DNA from: Chara braunii
Taxonomy: Eukaryota; Streptophyta; Charophyceae; Charales; Characeae
DNA length: 21,897 nucleotides
Reading direction: 5' to 3'
Assembly: GCA_003427395.1 (NCBI GenBank)
Contig: BFEA01000238.1
Location: 143,359 to 165,255, forward strand
Shown here: piece by piece, positions 1 to 9,910 of the stretch
Layout of the letters: every line of letters starts with the position of its first letter
Numbering within the stretch: the first letter of the stretch is position 1
The notes under the pieces: model-generated
What the model saw: the letters and a program-made list of their open reading frames with translations, nothing else
What the model was told of the DNA's origin: nothing
The model's database searches: none
Position numbers and translations under genes: made by a program

Positions 1-265
1 ACGACAATGAACGCACCGATCGTCGCTCAAGAGCAATCGTGATTACGTGATCACGACCGTTCGACCACGGAGATGCGCGCTCTCGCAAATGCGCGTGAAC
101 GGGTGGTGCTCGAAACCATGAACTTGATGCACACACAGGGGAGCGCAACCACCGCTACCAACCGTCTGCTCTCAATCAACGAACACGCATGTTCATGGCC
201 GAACAGTCATGATCACCCGATCACAACTGTTCTTGAGCAACGATTACCGCGTTCGTCGTCGTGCT
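1..265. repeat. Inverted repeat, arms about 1-70 and 196-265
   Basis: The reverse complement of roughly bases 1-68 matches 196-262 with scattered mismatches; shared blocks include the GATCAC cluster and CTTGAGC(A/G)ACGAT. The 125-bp interior has no recognised gene. The left arm starts at the window edge, so the repeat may extend further left. The short open frames over it look like by-products of the repeat. Confidence 0.6.
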
Positions 266-515
266 GCGATGTCGATGCACAACGAGGTTGCCCTTGTCTG
301 CCACGCGGGCCGCAGGGCGCTGTTCGACGCTGGGCAAATGTCGGTGACGCGGCACGATGTTCTTGTCCAACCTCGAACAGCGCCCTGTGGCCCACGTGGC
401 ATACGATGGCGAGAACCTCATCGACCACATTGTGCAACCACCCCACCGATTTCCGCGTGCTGGTGACATGCAGCCGACGACAACCTCGTTCTGCATCGAC
501 ATCGCAACATAGCAG
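259..515. repeat. Imperfect inverted repeat, arms about 259-330 and 375-515
   Basis: The left arm (TGCGATGTCGATGCA, AACGAGGTTG, TGCCACG, AGGGCGCTGTTCGA) recurs in reverse complement on the right. The right arm carries about 70 extra nucleotides between the AACGAGGTTG block and the TGCCACG block. It directly abuts the inverted repeat at 1-265, so the first half kilobase is a nest of foldback sequence. Open frames on both strands encode related peptides only because the DNA is palindromic. Confidence 0.6.
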
Positions 516-559
516 CACAGGACGAGAAGCCTGAGTTGCCTGCCGGCGGCCAATCCCAC

Positions 560-2040
560 GGTGGCATCAACGCGTTGGCAAGTTCTGCGCTCGTGCTCGC
601 CCGATCATGCCGCCATGGGACTGCTTGACAACATGCAGCACTGGCCTCCCATCGACAGCACGGGAGTGGTCGACAACGACTTCCTCCTCGTGGAAGAAGT
701 GTGCGTTGTCTCAGACCGATGGCCCGTGGCACGAAGCAGTGGACTTCTTTGCCTTTCTGTGGCAGACAATCTGTCTCACTCGACGTCGCACGCCTCCACG
801 TCACCCCAGTCGTGTGCGCGACCAGCTCTCCACACCACGAAGAAGGAGGTAGACCGCGAGTGGATGGGCAGTGAAACACGACGACCAAGCAAGCGATGAC
901 CCCCAGCATCAAAGCATTTCAATAATGCAAATACGCACGAAAAGCCCCATGATGACGCGCGCGACCGCGGGACGATGGCGCGCGAAGCGGGACGGTCTCC
1001 TGTCGAGAGCGCACCTGGGGGGTCGATGGAGAAAGACGACGACGGCGCAACGCAGCCCAGGGCGAACGAAGACGATGGCTCGTCAAGGGTCGGAAGACGG
1101 CGATGGCGCAGCTCTGGAACGACGACGACGATGGTGCAGCGCAGCGCACCTGGCGTCGAAGAGGATGGATTCTATGGAAGAAGAGGTTGGACTGGGAGGG
1201 CCGCTTGCGTGGAATCCTGCGCGTGGTTGTCCAGTGTGACGTTCATTCCTCGCGGTAGCCTCCCACCCCGACGACGGGTCCCACGTTCGCCCAGCAGGCC
1301 CTTTTCCGGGGGCGAGATAAGGCCATGCGATGTTCAAATCGGAGGGCCAAGCCAGGGATAGACGTTCATTTCTTTTTTTCGCGTCTGCGAGAACGGTCCT
1401 CCTGCCCTCGGCATTTGTCTGAACGGCCCTCCTGCCTGTCGGTGCAAAGCCCCCATCCAACCTAGCCCCACCCCCCAGCCGCCCGACTGCCTCCGCAAAG
1501 GCCCGTGAGCGATTGTCAGCAACGGCCTTCAAACGTGTCGTGTCGTGCGCAGGCCCTTTGCGTCGATGGACCGTGGCCGTCGATCGGGCGCATTGAACGG
1601 CTCGCGCATTTTGGAGCTTTTTCCCTTCGGCCCAATGCCTCTTAATTTCCCGCCCCCTGCCCGGGCTCGCAATTCGGATTTCGAAAAAGGCCTTCCGTTC
1701 AGCGTGGAAAGCCCTTCGGTCGTTGAAGGCGTGCGAGCCCATAAAACGACACCAGCCCCCGAAATGTTCATTTCGCATCATCATATTTTGTGGGGAGATG
1801 CTGTCGGAGCAACTGTGCGAGCTCCCGTTTGACGTCAACTCAATCTGCAGCGCCGCGCCACGTCGTCCAACGTGCGCTGAATCCGATCAGGGTTGGCGAG
1901 CGCATGCACCACGCACGACGAGCGTAGCCATCGCAATCCTCAGCGCTGCGCCGCATCTTCTGTTGTTTGAACGGAGTTGGGAACACCGCGTGGAATTGCA
2001 TCGCAAAGCACTCCCCGCCCTGCGTTGTCTTTCGTGTTGA
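560..2040. other. No supportable gene
   Basis: GC-rich sequence with many short open frames on both strands, none with a recognisable motif. It holds GACGATGG-type short repeats around 1030-1140, and a near-duplicate of GAACGG(T/C)CCTCCTGCC at about 1391 and 1420. A 251-codon antisense frame (1083-1838) exists but is Arg/Pro/Ala-rich without domain features and is treated as chance. Weak inverted similarity between about 545-570 and 606-625 suggests foldback sequence continues here. Confidence 0.4.
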
Positions 2041-2745
2041 TCAGTGACTTGCCGCCACACCAAGCAACTCATGACGCAATCCTGTTACATACCAATCACT
2101 AACTTGCCGCCGCTCGTTCGGCGCAAACCATCCGCCGCCACACCACGCACGTCCCCACGTTCACACTGCGATCTTTGCGGCTTTAGGTTAGGTGTGAAGG
2201 ATCCATTGGCCACACAACATCTTCATCGGGTGAGTACCTGTCAAAAGGGTGACTGATTGAATGTGACCTTCGTTTTCAACGCGGATGTGCCAGAGTAATG
2301 CTATGTGCGAGGGTGATCCCATGTATGTGCGTGCGTGTGACTGTGCACGTGAGTGCCTGTGACCGTGCTGGGCGCGTCATGTATGTCCGGGGCGACTAGC
2401 GTTGTTCGCACACATTTTGTTTGCATCGTGTGTTTCTCTATCTCCTTTACTTGATCGTGTACTGCCCTGCTGTGCGCGCCATTTATGTTTGCATTGCTTT
2501 TACGTGCACTATCGCACGAAGATGTGTCAATGTTTGTGCGCGGAGAAAGTTTTGAATCAGTTGATTGGACGTGCCACCCTTCCATGGAAAGCGCGTGTGC
2601 AGATCAACAGAGCCACCCCTCCATGGAAAGCGCATTTGCGATGTCGAAAGCAAGTTGTGCAAGTGAATCTCCGAGTGGTGGACACGGTTCACAAAAAGAC
2701 TTCCTGCACATAATTGGCGGAAGCGAATCCGCGATTAACAATTTA
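2041..2745. other. Non-coding, GT/GC-rich stretch with a 39-bp duplication
   Basis: Bases 2300-2500 are rich in TGTG and GTGC words of degenerate-microsatellite type. Two copies of a 39-bp unit containing CCATGGAAAGCGC start at about 2573 and 2612. Near-copies of AACTTGCCGCC occur at about 2046 and 2100. No gene was recognised. Confidence 0.4.
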
Positions 2746-3314
2746 TGTCTCTCTCCAACACCCCCACGATCCCGGTGACCAAGAGACTGCGACGATCCGG
2801 GTGTGTGGGTAGACGGGATTGTGCGCCAAATCAGCCGCGCATGTCATGCCCAACACAAGGTGTGGTCGAGACGAGCATGTTGTCCTCTGTTTGTTTGATT
2901 ATGATCAGTCGCAAACAACCCTGTGGCATGGCAAGTAGAACAATCAGAATCAAGCGAATAAAAAACGAGATGCTCGTGCCGACCAATCCTGGCGACAGGC
3001 GTCACATTCACGACCGATCTGATTCAATCGTTCCTTTACCAAACGATCCGGATCCGCATCGTTTGGTAAAGGAACGATTGCTTCTGATCGGTCGTGAATG
3101 TGATGCCTGTCGCCAGTATTGATCGGCACGAGCATCTCGTTTTTTATGTGCTTGATTGTACGCAGGGTCGATTGAACGGTGTTTTGCGACTGATCATAAT
3201 CAAACAAGCAGAGGACGACATGCGCGGCTGATTTGGCGCACTGTCCCGTCTATCCACACACCCGGATCGTCGCAAACCTCGTCACCGGGATCGCAGGGGT
3301 GTCGGAGAGAGACA
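2746..3314. repeat. Long palindrome (foldback element), centre about 3052
   Basis: Two arms of about 255-300 nt face each other around a 10-nt loop at 3048-3057. The inner arms (3025-3047 against 3058-3080) are perfect, and similarity continues outward to TCTCTCTCC near 2750 and GGAGAGAGA near 3305. The left arm has 36 extra bases at about 2839-2880, bounded by a direct GCATGT repeat that is single in the right arm. The RNA or single strand would form a long hairpin. It resembles a foldback/MITE-like element, but no clear target-site duplication was identified. Confidence 0.85.
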
Positions 3315-3434
3315 TGAGGGCGCCGGATAGTGAGACACAGATGAAAACACTGATCTTCACAAAGCGACGTCCATGACATGTCCCCAAAGCTCTCAAGATG
3401 CACCGGGATCGTCGGTGTGTCCGGGAGAGAGACA
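3281..3434. repeat. Direct repeat, about 120-bp spacing
   Basis: A block CACCGGGATCG(C/T) followed by GGTGT..GAGAGAGACA occurs near 3284 and again near 3402. The first copy is the outer end of the palindrome at 2746-3314; the second lies just beyond it, so an additional partial copy of the same element probably follows. Confidence 0.5.
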
Positions 3435-3688
3435 CAGAGAAAAACACGGATGCTGGTGAACTTCTACCGCCTGGTCTGCTGGCCATCGGGCAGCATCGAA
3501 CCTCGGGTTTCAACGAACCTGGAGAGCTAACTCTACCGAGAATCCATTCCCTCGCGCCAACATCAGACCGCCCACTTCTTTTCGTTCCCGTCTGTCTCTG
3601 TCGATGTCGCTCAATCTCTCTCCATCTCTTCGTTCGCCTCTCTCTCGAACTCTCAGCCAATCCCCCGGTCTCGCATTCTGTCGAAGTT

Positions 3689-4930
3689 GGGATCCCGGCG
3701 AACTTCGTATTTACACATATCCATTCACATGGCTGCGGTCCTGGTGCTCCCGTTGGATGTACGACCTTCCGAACTTGTCATATCGCACGATCGGACAACG
3801 GAAGAAGTTTGGATTCCGGCGAACTTCCGTTGTTGTGCGAGTACGCGGGGCTACCCCAAACTACAGGCAGACTAGAGGATATATGAATTGGCAAAGTCCG
3901 TCGGAATCTGAACTCAAGAGACTGCGGGCCTGCAGGTTCGGCAGGGATCCGAGCTCCCCTGCCGAACCCGCAGGCCCGCAGTCTCTTGAGTTCAGATTCC
4001 GGCGGACTTTGCCAATTCATATATCCTCTACTGTGCCTGCACATTAGGGTTGCCCCGCGTATTCGCACAATAACAGAAGTTCGTCGGAATCCGAACTTCA
4101 GATACCCACAGCGGAAGAAGTCCGGCGAACTTCTGTTGTTGTGCGAAAACGTCGGGCAACCCCACACCGCAGTCACACAAGAGGATATTGAAAAAGCGCA
4201 GTCCGCCGGAGTCCGAACTTCAAGAGATTGTGGGTCTGCGGGTTCGGCCGACAGTCGGCAGAAAGTTGTCTCTGTCTGTCACGCACTTTCGGGATGTCCG
4301 GATCCCTGCGAACTCCAGATTCCCACAGTGGAAGAAGTTCGGATCCCGGCGTACTTCTGCTGTTGTGCGAAAACGCCGGGCAATCCCAAACCTCAGGAAC
4401 ACTACAGGACATTTGAAAAGGCTTAGTCCGTCGAAATCCCAACTCTCCACAGTTGAAGAAGTTCGGATTCCGGCGAACTTCTGTTGTTGTGCGGCGCATA
4501 CGCGGGGCAGCCACAAACCACAGGAACACCATATGATATTTGAAAAGACTTAGTCCGCCGAAATCTGAAATTCGGCAAAGTGTGGGCCTGCGAGTTCGGC
4601 GCAGAGTCGTCTATCTCTCCAACGCACTCTTGGGAAGTACGGATCCCGACGAACTTCGGGTTCCCACATTCCGCAGGACATGTCTGGGGCTTGGTCGTTG
4701 CACTATGCATTTGAACAACAACGGGGTCTGTGCAGTTCACGTTGTTCGAATCAGCTGTTCGAACGATTGTCACTTTCGAGACCAAACTTCGCATGTGGCG
4801 TTGCCGGAAGACACGCAAATTGGGGTTGATGGCGAACTCCGCTTTCAGGGCAGACCAGATGCCTCCTCGGTTTCACAAACCATGCAAGAACAAGTCCTGG
4901 CGGATTACTTAAGTTCGGATGCTGGCGAAC
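3689..4930. repeat. Dispersed repeat family with GTTCGGATYCCGRCGAAC motif
   Basis: At least four related units start near 3801, 4103, 4332 and 4454. Each begins with GAAGAAGT and runs through TTCGGAT(T/C)CCGGCGAACTTC, TTGTTGTGCG, a CGGGGCA(A/G)CCCCAAAC-like block and GGATATTTGAAAAG to TTAGTCCGCCGAAATC. Extra isolated copies of the core motif lie near 3689, 4637, 4912 and 6691. The core is itself an inverted repeat (GTTCG...CGAAC). Open frames on both strands translate parts of these units but show no protein motif. Confidence 0.7.
3803..4100. repeat. Palindrome with 73-nt near-perfect inner arms
   Basis: Arms 3874-3946 and 3957-4029 are reverse complements with about two mismatches around a 10-nt loop (3947-3956). 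Weaker inverted similarity extends out to about 3806 and 4100. The outer sequence, with TTCCGGCGAACTTC and GTTGTTGTGCGA, belongs to the dispersed family at 3805-4700, so the palindrome looks like two inverted family copies joined head to head. Confidence 0.85.
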
Positions 4931-5351
4931 TACACAATCAGGCGTTTTCTGAGTTCCGACTGTGGATTTTTGTCGCCCTCTGGAGTGCAACAACAGCACA
5001 AGATCGCCCAGATCCGTGATTGGCATTCTCCCGTGGAGCGAAAATCCGAATTTCGCGTTTCAACATGCCCGTCGGTCTGACAGCGGGCTTCTTCGTGGCC
5101 CGCGGGCGGACCCGAATTGCGGTCGAACGTCCAACATTTTTTTTTTCACTGCCCCCGTTCAAGTACTTTGCAAGGACTGCGCATTTTTTTGTCGTCATTT
5201 CCTGGGTGTTTAGGAGTTATGCACAGTTCACCCAAGACGGGCCTTCCCGTTGGACCACTTGCCGAGTTTGTTTACGAGTGCCTGTCATTTCGTGTGTGTG
5301 CGTGGTGTGTAGGGTGCATAATGTCGTCGCTTGCCGTCAACAAACACACCC

Positions 5352-6281
5352 ATGAGTCCCGAGACCTACATGCGTTTAGCAGCACCGTTCCCTCCTTATG
5401 CGAGATCAATGCGGCGTCTTGACGGTCAAACTTTCATCGACGGAGCAGCTGCGGAGGACTTCGTTGAGGACCGTTGCATCGATGGAGCAGTTGCGGAGGA
5501 CTTCGATGAGGACCCGTGGATGACCGTCGTCCCGTACATGGACCGACATCTTGACAATTGGAGCGATGCCACTTGGAAAGCGATGGAGAGTGGCTGCTCT
5601 TCGGCAAGCCATTACAAGTTCGCCAGTATGTTAGAATTCGGTGACCTCATCGCACTGCCAGACGGTGTTGTCGAGCGCAAATTCCTGAACCATGTGCGCA
5701 AAACAGTGCGCTGCATCAGCCGCCATTGCAGTCGTCTCGACTGCGAGTACATCACTTCTTCGCCACGCACTTGGGGAAATTCTGGGAAACAAGAGTTGCT
5801 GGACTGGGATCGTCATTGTTCGTTCTTGGAGCAGTACCCACTCCGCCGCCTCGGGATTCGTCCTCAAACCGTGTCGTACTGCAGCATGCGTTTATCCATT
5901 ACCGGATGTGCTTTCGCCAGAGTGCTATGTGTCGCCACGACGAACAAAAACAGGAAACTCGTCGATGCAGTTGTGCGTGTGTCACGAAACGAGGTGTCGA
6001 TCGTGGCAGAAGGTGGAAGGCCGGTGTACACGTTCTCGCCGTTGCGGTACCACGTCGATGCAGTTGTGCGTGTTTTCGGAGAATGCAACAGCCAAGGGGC
6101 CGCAGATCCACGTGTATGGATCATCAATGAATGCCATGTACGGCTTCGGTTCACGACCTCGTCCACGGGAGGCCCCGCACGTCGCTACATCAGGAGGGGT
6201 TGTCGGACCTCGTGTTTGAAGGAAAAGGAGCATGAGTTGTGGGAGGCATGTGCGTGGCAGGATATGGCAGATATGAAGTAG
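5352..6281 (+). CDS. Hypothetical protein, 309 codons, no recognised domain
   Basis: This is the longest plus-strand open frame in the first half of the window. I chose the first ATG (5352); the frame is open slightly further upstream. The product would be soluble, with no evident signal peptide or membrane segment. A 14-residue repeat ((I/C)IDGAxAEDFxED) occurs near its N-terminus, encoded by a 42-bp DNA repeat (5436 and 5478). A second short repeat, VDAVVRV, occurs twice 31 residues apart. The C-terminal half is Arg/Cys-rich and less protein-like. It ends in TAG, after which the same frame stays open for about 30 more codons. It lies between repeat clusters, upstream of an Ulp1 fragment, so it may be a piece of a decayed element. 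It could also be chance. Confidence 0.35.
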   Translation: MSPETYMRLAAPFPPYARSMRRLDGQTFIDGAAAEDFVEDRCIDGAVAEDFDEDPWMTVVPYMDRHLDNWSDATWKAMESGCSSASHYKFASMLEFGDLIALPDGVVERKFLNHVRKTVRCISRHCSRLDCEYITSSPRTWGNSGKQELLDWDRHCSFLEQYPLRRLGIRPQTVSYCSMRLSITGCAFARVLCVATTNKNRKLVDAVVRVSRNEVSIVAEGGRPVYTFSPLRYHVDAVVRVFGECNSQGAADPRVWIINECHVRLRFTTSSTGGPARRYIRRGCRTSCLKEKEHELWEACAWQDMADMK

Positions 6282-6324
6282 TTCAGATTGCTTTGGGAGG
6301 CTGTCCTTGCGAGTAAACGTTTTT

Positions 6325-6575
6325 CCGAGTGTGTTCGTAGTGTGTGTCGCATGACAGAACCTTTTTTTTTTTTTTCTTAGTGAAAACATCGTTGTTTGTC
6401 CCGCAATGTGCATCCGACCTAAAACGTTCGCATGGATACATGCTGCATCTCTGTGCGTCCGACGTTAAAACTTCCGAGTGTAGTCGTAGTGTGCAACGAG
6501 AGACATAATTTTATTTTCGCACTGAAAACACCATCGTCTGATCCGCAATGTGCGTCCAACCTGAAAACACCGTGT
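6325..6575. repeat. Degenerate duplication, spacing about 142-149 bp
   Basis: CCGAGTGT(G/A)(G/T)TCGTAGTGTG occurs at about 6325 and 6474, and CCGCAATGTGC(A/G)TCC(G/A)ACCT at about 6401 and 6543, so a unit of about 145 bp is repeated twice. A third short copy of TGTGCGTCCGACGTTAAAA lies at about 6451. The first copy contains a run of 14 or more T (6361-6375). Non-coding. Confidence 0.6.
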
Positions 6576-6792
6576 TCGAAGTGACCTATCATATGAGTGG
6601 GGTTTTCCTGGGTCATCTGTGGATTTAAAAACCACACGATTTCGTTTCGTGCCTCTCTTTCCCCGTCTCTCTCTAACGCACCACCCTCAAGTTCGGATCC
6701 CGACGAACTTCGCGTTCCGGGCTGTACCTTCCAGTTGTGCCAAACAGTCGGTCATTATCTTTAAGCATTGCCAAAAGCACTCTTAGGGCCAT

Positions 6793-7275
6793 CTTGTTGG
6801 ATCTGGATCTGTTTCGAGCAGAGTTCCGCATTCCACAAACAGAATTCCCCTCCAGTTCCCACAGGTCAACAGTTGTTCGGGCACTCGTTCGCGATGCTGA
6901 AACTCAACTGGGGCGAGTTCGGTGGGCCTTCTTGTTGGATCTGGATCTGTTTTGAGCAGAGTTTCGCACTCCACAAATAGAATTCGCCTCCAGCTCCCGC
7001 AGGTTAACAGTTGTTCGGGCAGTCGTTCGCGATGCTGAAACGCAACTAGGGCGAGTTTGGTGGGCCTTCTTGTTGGATCTGGATCTGTTTCGAGCAGAGT
7101 TTCGCACTCCATAAACAGAATTCCCCTCTAGATCCCGTAGGTCAACAGTTGTTCGAGCAGTCGTTCGAGATGCTGAAATGCAACTGGGGCTAGTTTGGTG
7201 GGCCTTCTTGTTGGATCTGGATCTGTTTCGAGCAGAGTGTCGCACTCCACAAGCAGAGTTTCGCACTCCACACAG
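6793..7275. repeat. 138-bp minisatellite, four copies
   Basis: The word CTTGTTGGATCTGGATCTG recurs at 6793, 6931, 7069 and 7207, exactly 138 bp apart, with a few percent divergence between copies. The last copy is truncated after CACTCCACA, and its tail is locally duplicated (7236-7275). Because 138 is divisible by three, a stop-free phase stays open through the array on both strands. That explains the 218-codon minus-strand frame over it, which is not treated as a gene. The array runs directly into an Ulp1 protease fragment. Confidence 0.9.
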
Positions 7276-7305
7276 TCGATCATGTACCGGTTGGAGGTCG
7301 GTAGC

Positions 7306-7489
7306 AACAAAGGTTGTGGTGGAAGGAGTTCCAAGGCAAGTGGACGGAGCTAGTTGCGGGGTGTTTATGTTGATGTTTGCGACATTGTTACAACGTGGTG
7401 ATCGACCACCTTTCAGGTTTTCTTCTAAACATATTCCAAAAATTAGACGACAATTGGCATCATGTGTCTTGGAACGCCGTCGTCTTTGA
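7306..7489 (+). pseudogene. Ulp1/C48 cysteine protease, C-terminal fragment
   Basis: About 60 residues match the end of a C48 (SUMO/Ubl-specific, Ulp1-type) protease. Visible are VVVEGVP, the catalytic Gln in VPRQ (codon 7337) and, six residues on, the catalytic Cys in DGASCGVFML (codon 7355). The frame closes at TGA 7487-7489. The His and Asp of the triad are missing because the upstream part is replaced by the 138-bp minisatellite. The protein segment is about half identical to the corresponding part of the second Ulp1 copy (21149-21316), so the two are related but not recent duplicates. It is almost certainly non-functional alone. Ulp1-type proteases cleave SUMO-like modifiers in the cell, and plant and fungal DNA transposons often carry them. 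Confidence 0.8.
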
Positions 7490-8110
7490 CGGAGTTGATT
7501 CATTTGCAAGTTTTGGTTTGTAAATATTTCATTACTTACTGATTGTATTTCGTTAATCATGACATTGTTTGATTGTCGTTTTCACAACGACATTGCTTTC
7601 TTTTGTTATTGCGAGTATGAGTTGTCTTTCGAATGTTCACTGTCGCCCTCACGTCACGTATTGAGTTTGGAACCTGAGTCAGGTCTCACTCCTCTCTCGT
7701 GCTATTGAATGCGTCGCATTGCATTCCTTGCTCCGAATTCTGCCTCAAATGATATTGGTGTGTGTTGTGCAACATGACAAATTGTTCTGGGGATGGACGA
7801 CTGTGTGAATGAGACTCTGAGGTTCATTACGCGAAGAGTCAAAGACCAATGCCATGACGTCTCTTGTGTGCACATAAAATCACATATTTTTTACCTGCAA
7901 ATTTGCGTTCGTGCACAAACCTTTTATTAATCGTCACTGAAAGTGCGGATTTGATCACATAATAAGCAACATTTGAAGTTCTTTTGTATTGTGACAGGTG
8001 TTGTACAAAAAAATTTCATCGATGTTTCCAATGACAAATTGGCCCCTAAACGAACATGTCAAATAAGGATACTGTATCAACCATGACACCTTGCTCATCG
8101 CAATTGTAAA
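7490..8110. other. AT-richer spacer, nothing recognised
   Basis: No open frame of note, no repeat structure that I could verify, and no RNA gene signature. It follows the Ulp1 fragment and may include decayed 3' flank of that element. Confidence 0.4.
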
Positions 8111-8111
8111 C

Positions 8112-8550
8112 AAGTATGGATCTCAGCACACTTCCACATATTGGGCGAGATGGTGGGCGTGTCTATCCTTGAACTAAGTATTCTGAAGAAGTCCGGACCT
8201 CAACAACATCCAAGCAACCATCTCGAGCAAAATGATTGCCATGCTTGCACAACTTACGGATGATTCTGAAGAAGTCCGGACGTCAACAACATCCGAGCAA
8301 CCGTCTCGAGGAAGATGATTGTCATGCCTGCACAACTTACGGATGAACCGAACAGATGTATTATCCAACAAGGATTCAATTATGACACATTGTTCATCAC
8401 ATTCATAAACACCTTTTTGAACAAGTATGGATCCCAACACACTTCCAGAACAGGCTTCCAGAATGGGTGTGCCTATCGCTGCCCCACGTCCACACTTCAA
8501 GTATGAATCTCAACGCACTTCCGCATGTGGTCAAGCCTTGGATGGGCAAG
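8112..8550. repeat. 83-bp tandem duplication within a larger repeat
   Basis: TTCTGAAGAAGTCCGGAC begins two adjacent 83-bp copies (8181 and 8264) that run to ACAACTTACGGATGA. Around them, CAAGTATG(G/A)ATC(T/C)CA(A/G)C(A/G)CACTTCC occurs three times (about 8112, 8424 and 8500), followed in two cases by GGGTGTG/GGGCGTG and CTATC. Non-coding repeat sequence. Confidence 0.7.
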
Positions 8551-8581
8551 CCTACGTCGCACAGGGTGCGGTCGAAAATGA

Positions 8582-8626
8582 ATTCGTTGGAAATAGGACA
8601 TAATATAATGTCCTATTTTAACGAAT
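8582..8626. repeat. Short hairpin, 18-19-nt arms, AT loop
   Basis: AAATAGGACA (8591-8600) and TGTCCTATTT (8609-8618) pair perfectly around TAATATAA. The outer bases ATTCGTT and AACGAAT extend the stem with one bulge. No terminator role can be assigned in a eukaryotic context. Confidence 0.7.
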
Positions 8627-8884
8627 AACATGTTGTGCGAGTTTATTCGCTCTTTAATTAACCAGGGACGTTGTGACACTTCCTGACCCTGATTTAAAGG
8701 TCATGTGGGCTCACAAGTCCGACTCCTCTCCCACTCGTTTTCGTGTGCGAGTTGAAGGACTGATGTTCCGTATTGTTAGTTTAACGTGCAAGCGGTTTGG
8801 ATTAGTCCGAGTGAACTCGCACTTTCTCTTCGGTGCAAGTTGATTGTCACTCCTGGCGGAGGAGGTCCTGTTTATGCAAGAATA

Positions 8885-9670
8885 CAAGTGCGAGTTGACT
8901 CGAACTTATTGACCATGCAATACGAAACAGGTTCGTGGTAGGTTCACCAATGAATCGACTAGCACATAGAATAAGGGGCGTATTTGCATTCAGGAGAGAG
9001 TACAAGTGCGCGTCATTCAAGACACCGATTCGCCATACACTAAAATTTAAGACCGAATAGACTCGCACATAGAGTACGGATGGTTTGTCGCATTTAGGCC
9101 AGACCACAAGTGTCAGTTGACTCGGACTTATGCACGATACAACTGGAAATAGATTCGTGGTTGGTTCAACACCAATTAGACTCGCACATTGAATGCGTAG
9201 CATGGAGATCGTTTCGGCGAGAGTACAAGTGCGAGTTGATCCGTACATTCACTATACAGTAAGAAATAAGATTCCTGGTTGGTTCAAAATCGAGCAAATT
9301 CGCACATACAAAAGTGCGTCGCATTTAGGGGAAATCACAAGTGCGAGTTGACTCGGACTCATGTCGTGTACAATTGGAAATAGATTCCTGGTTCGTTCAA
9401 CGACAAATAGACTCGGACATTGAATGCAAGTGCGAGTAGATTCATATTTATTTGCCATACAGTAAGAAATTACGTTGGTGGTTAGTTCAAGAGCGAATAA
9501 ATTCGCACTTGAAATGAGCATTTTCACTGTATAGTACGAAATTCAGGGGCCTGGTTGGTTGAAGACCGGATAAATTCACACTTGATATGAGCATATCGGT
9601 TTCGAGACTGAGAGTGCAAGTGCGAGTTTCCTAGTTGGTTCAAGAATGAGTAAATTCGCACATAGAAAAT
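8885..9670. repeat. Degenerate ~115-bp satellite with CAAGTGCGAGTTGACTCG core
   Basis: The core word or close variants occur near 8885, 9004, 9110, 9227, 9341, 9428 and 9617, mostly 106-120 bp apart. Between cores are repeated words: TGGTTGGTTCAA, (A/G)A(A/T)TAGACTCGCACAT and ATACAGTAAGAAAT. Copies are strongly diverged and partly deleted. Two minus-strand frames over the array (133 and 91 codons) read repeat peptides only. Confidence 0.75.
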
Positions 9671-9910
9671 GACTTTCTTTTGTTTTGGTCGAGACGAAGC
9701 GCGAGTTTACTCGGACATGTTCACCACACTCATTTGGATTTCGAAACCGCAGGCATATCTGTCAAGCATTCGTGTACGTAGACGACTTCAATCCACCCAT
9801 CTCACAACTGTAAGCATGTCTGACAATTATGTAGTTTATAGGCAACTCCATGCATATTCGGCTGCAATGTTAGTGTGTCGTTCCGGAATCGTCTAAGTTA
9901 TGTTTATTTA
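9671..9910. other. Spacer, nothing recognised
   Basis: A 75-codon plus-strand frame (9669-9896) begins at the edge of the satellite and has no motif. It is treated as chance. Confidence 0.35.

Noticed and set aside
1083-1838. 251-codon minus-strand open frame
   Set aside because: Low-complexity Arg/Ala-rich product, no motif, no supporting neighbours; the GC-rich sequence yields open frames by chance.
2745-3207. Two similar small proteins on opposite strands
   Set aside because: They share peptides because the DNA is a palindrome; no independent coding evidence.
6904-7560. 218-codon minus-strand open frame
   Set aside because: Made of 46-residue repeats that are the reverse translation of the 138-bp minisatellite; it also runs antisense over the Ulp1 fragment.
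8885-9670. CRISPR-like array
   Set aside because: The repeats are diverged, spacing is about 115 bp, the spacers themselves repeat, and the context is eukaryotic.
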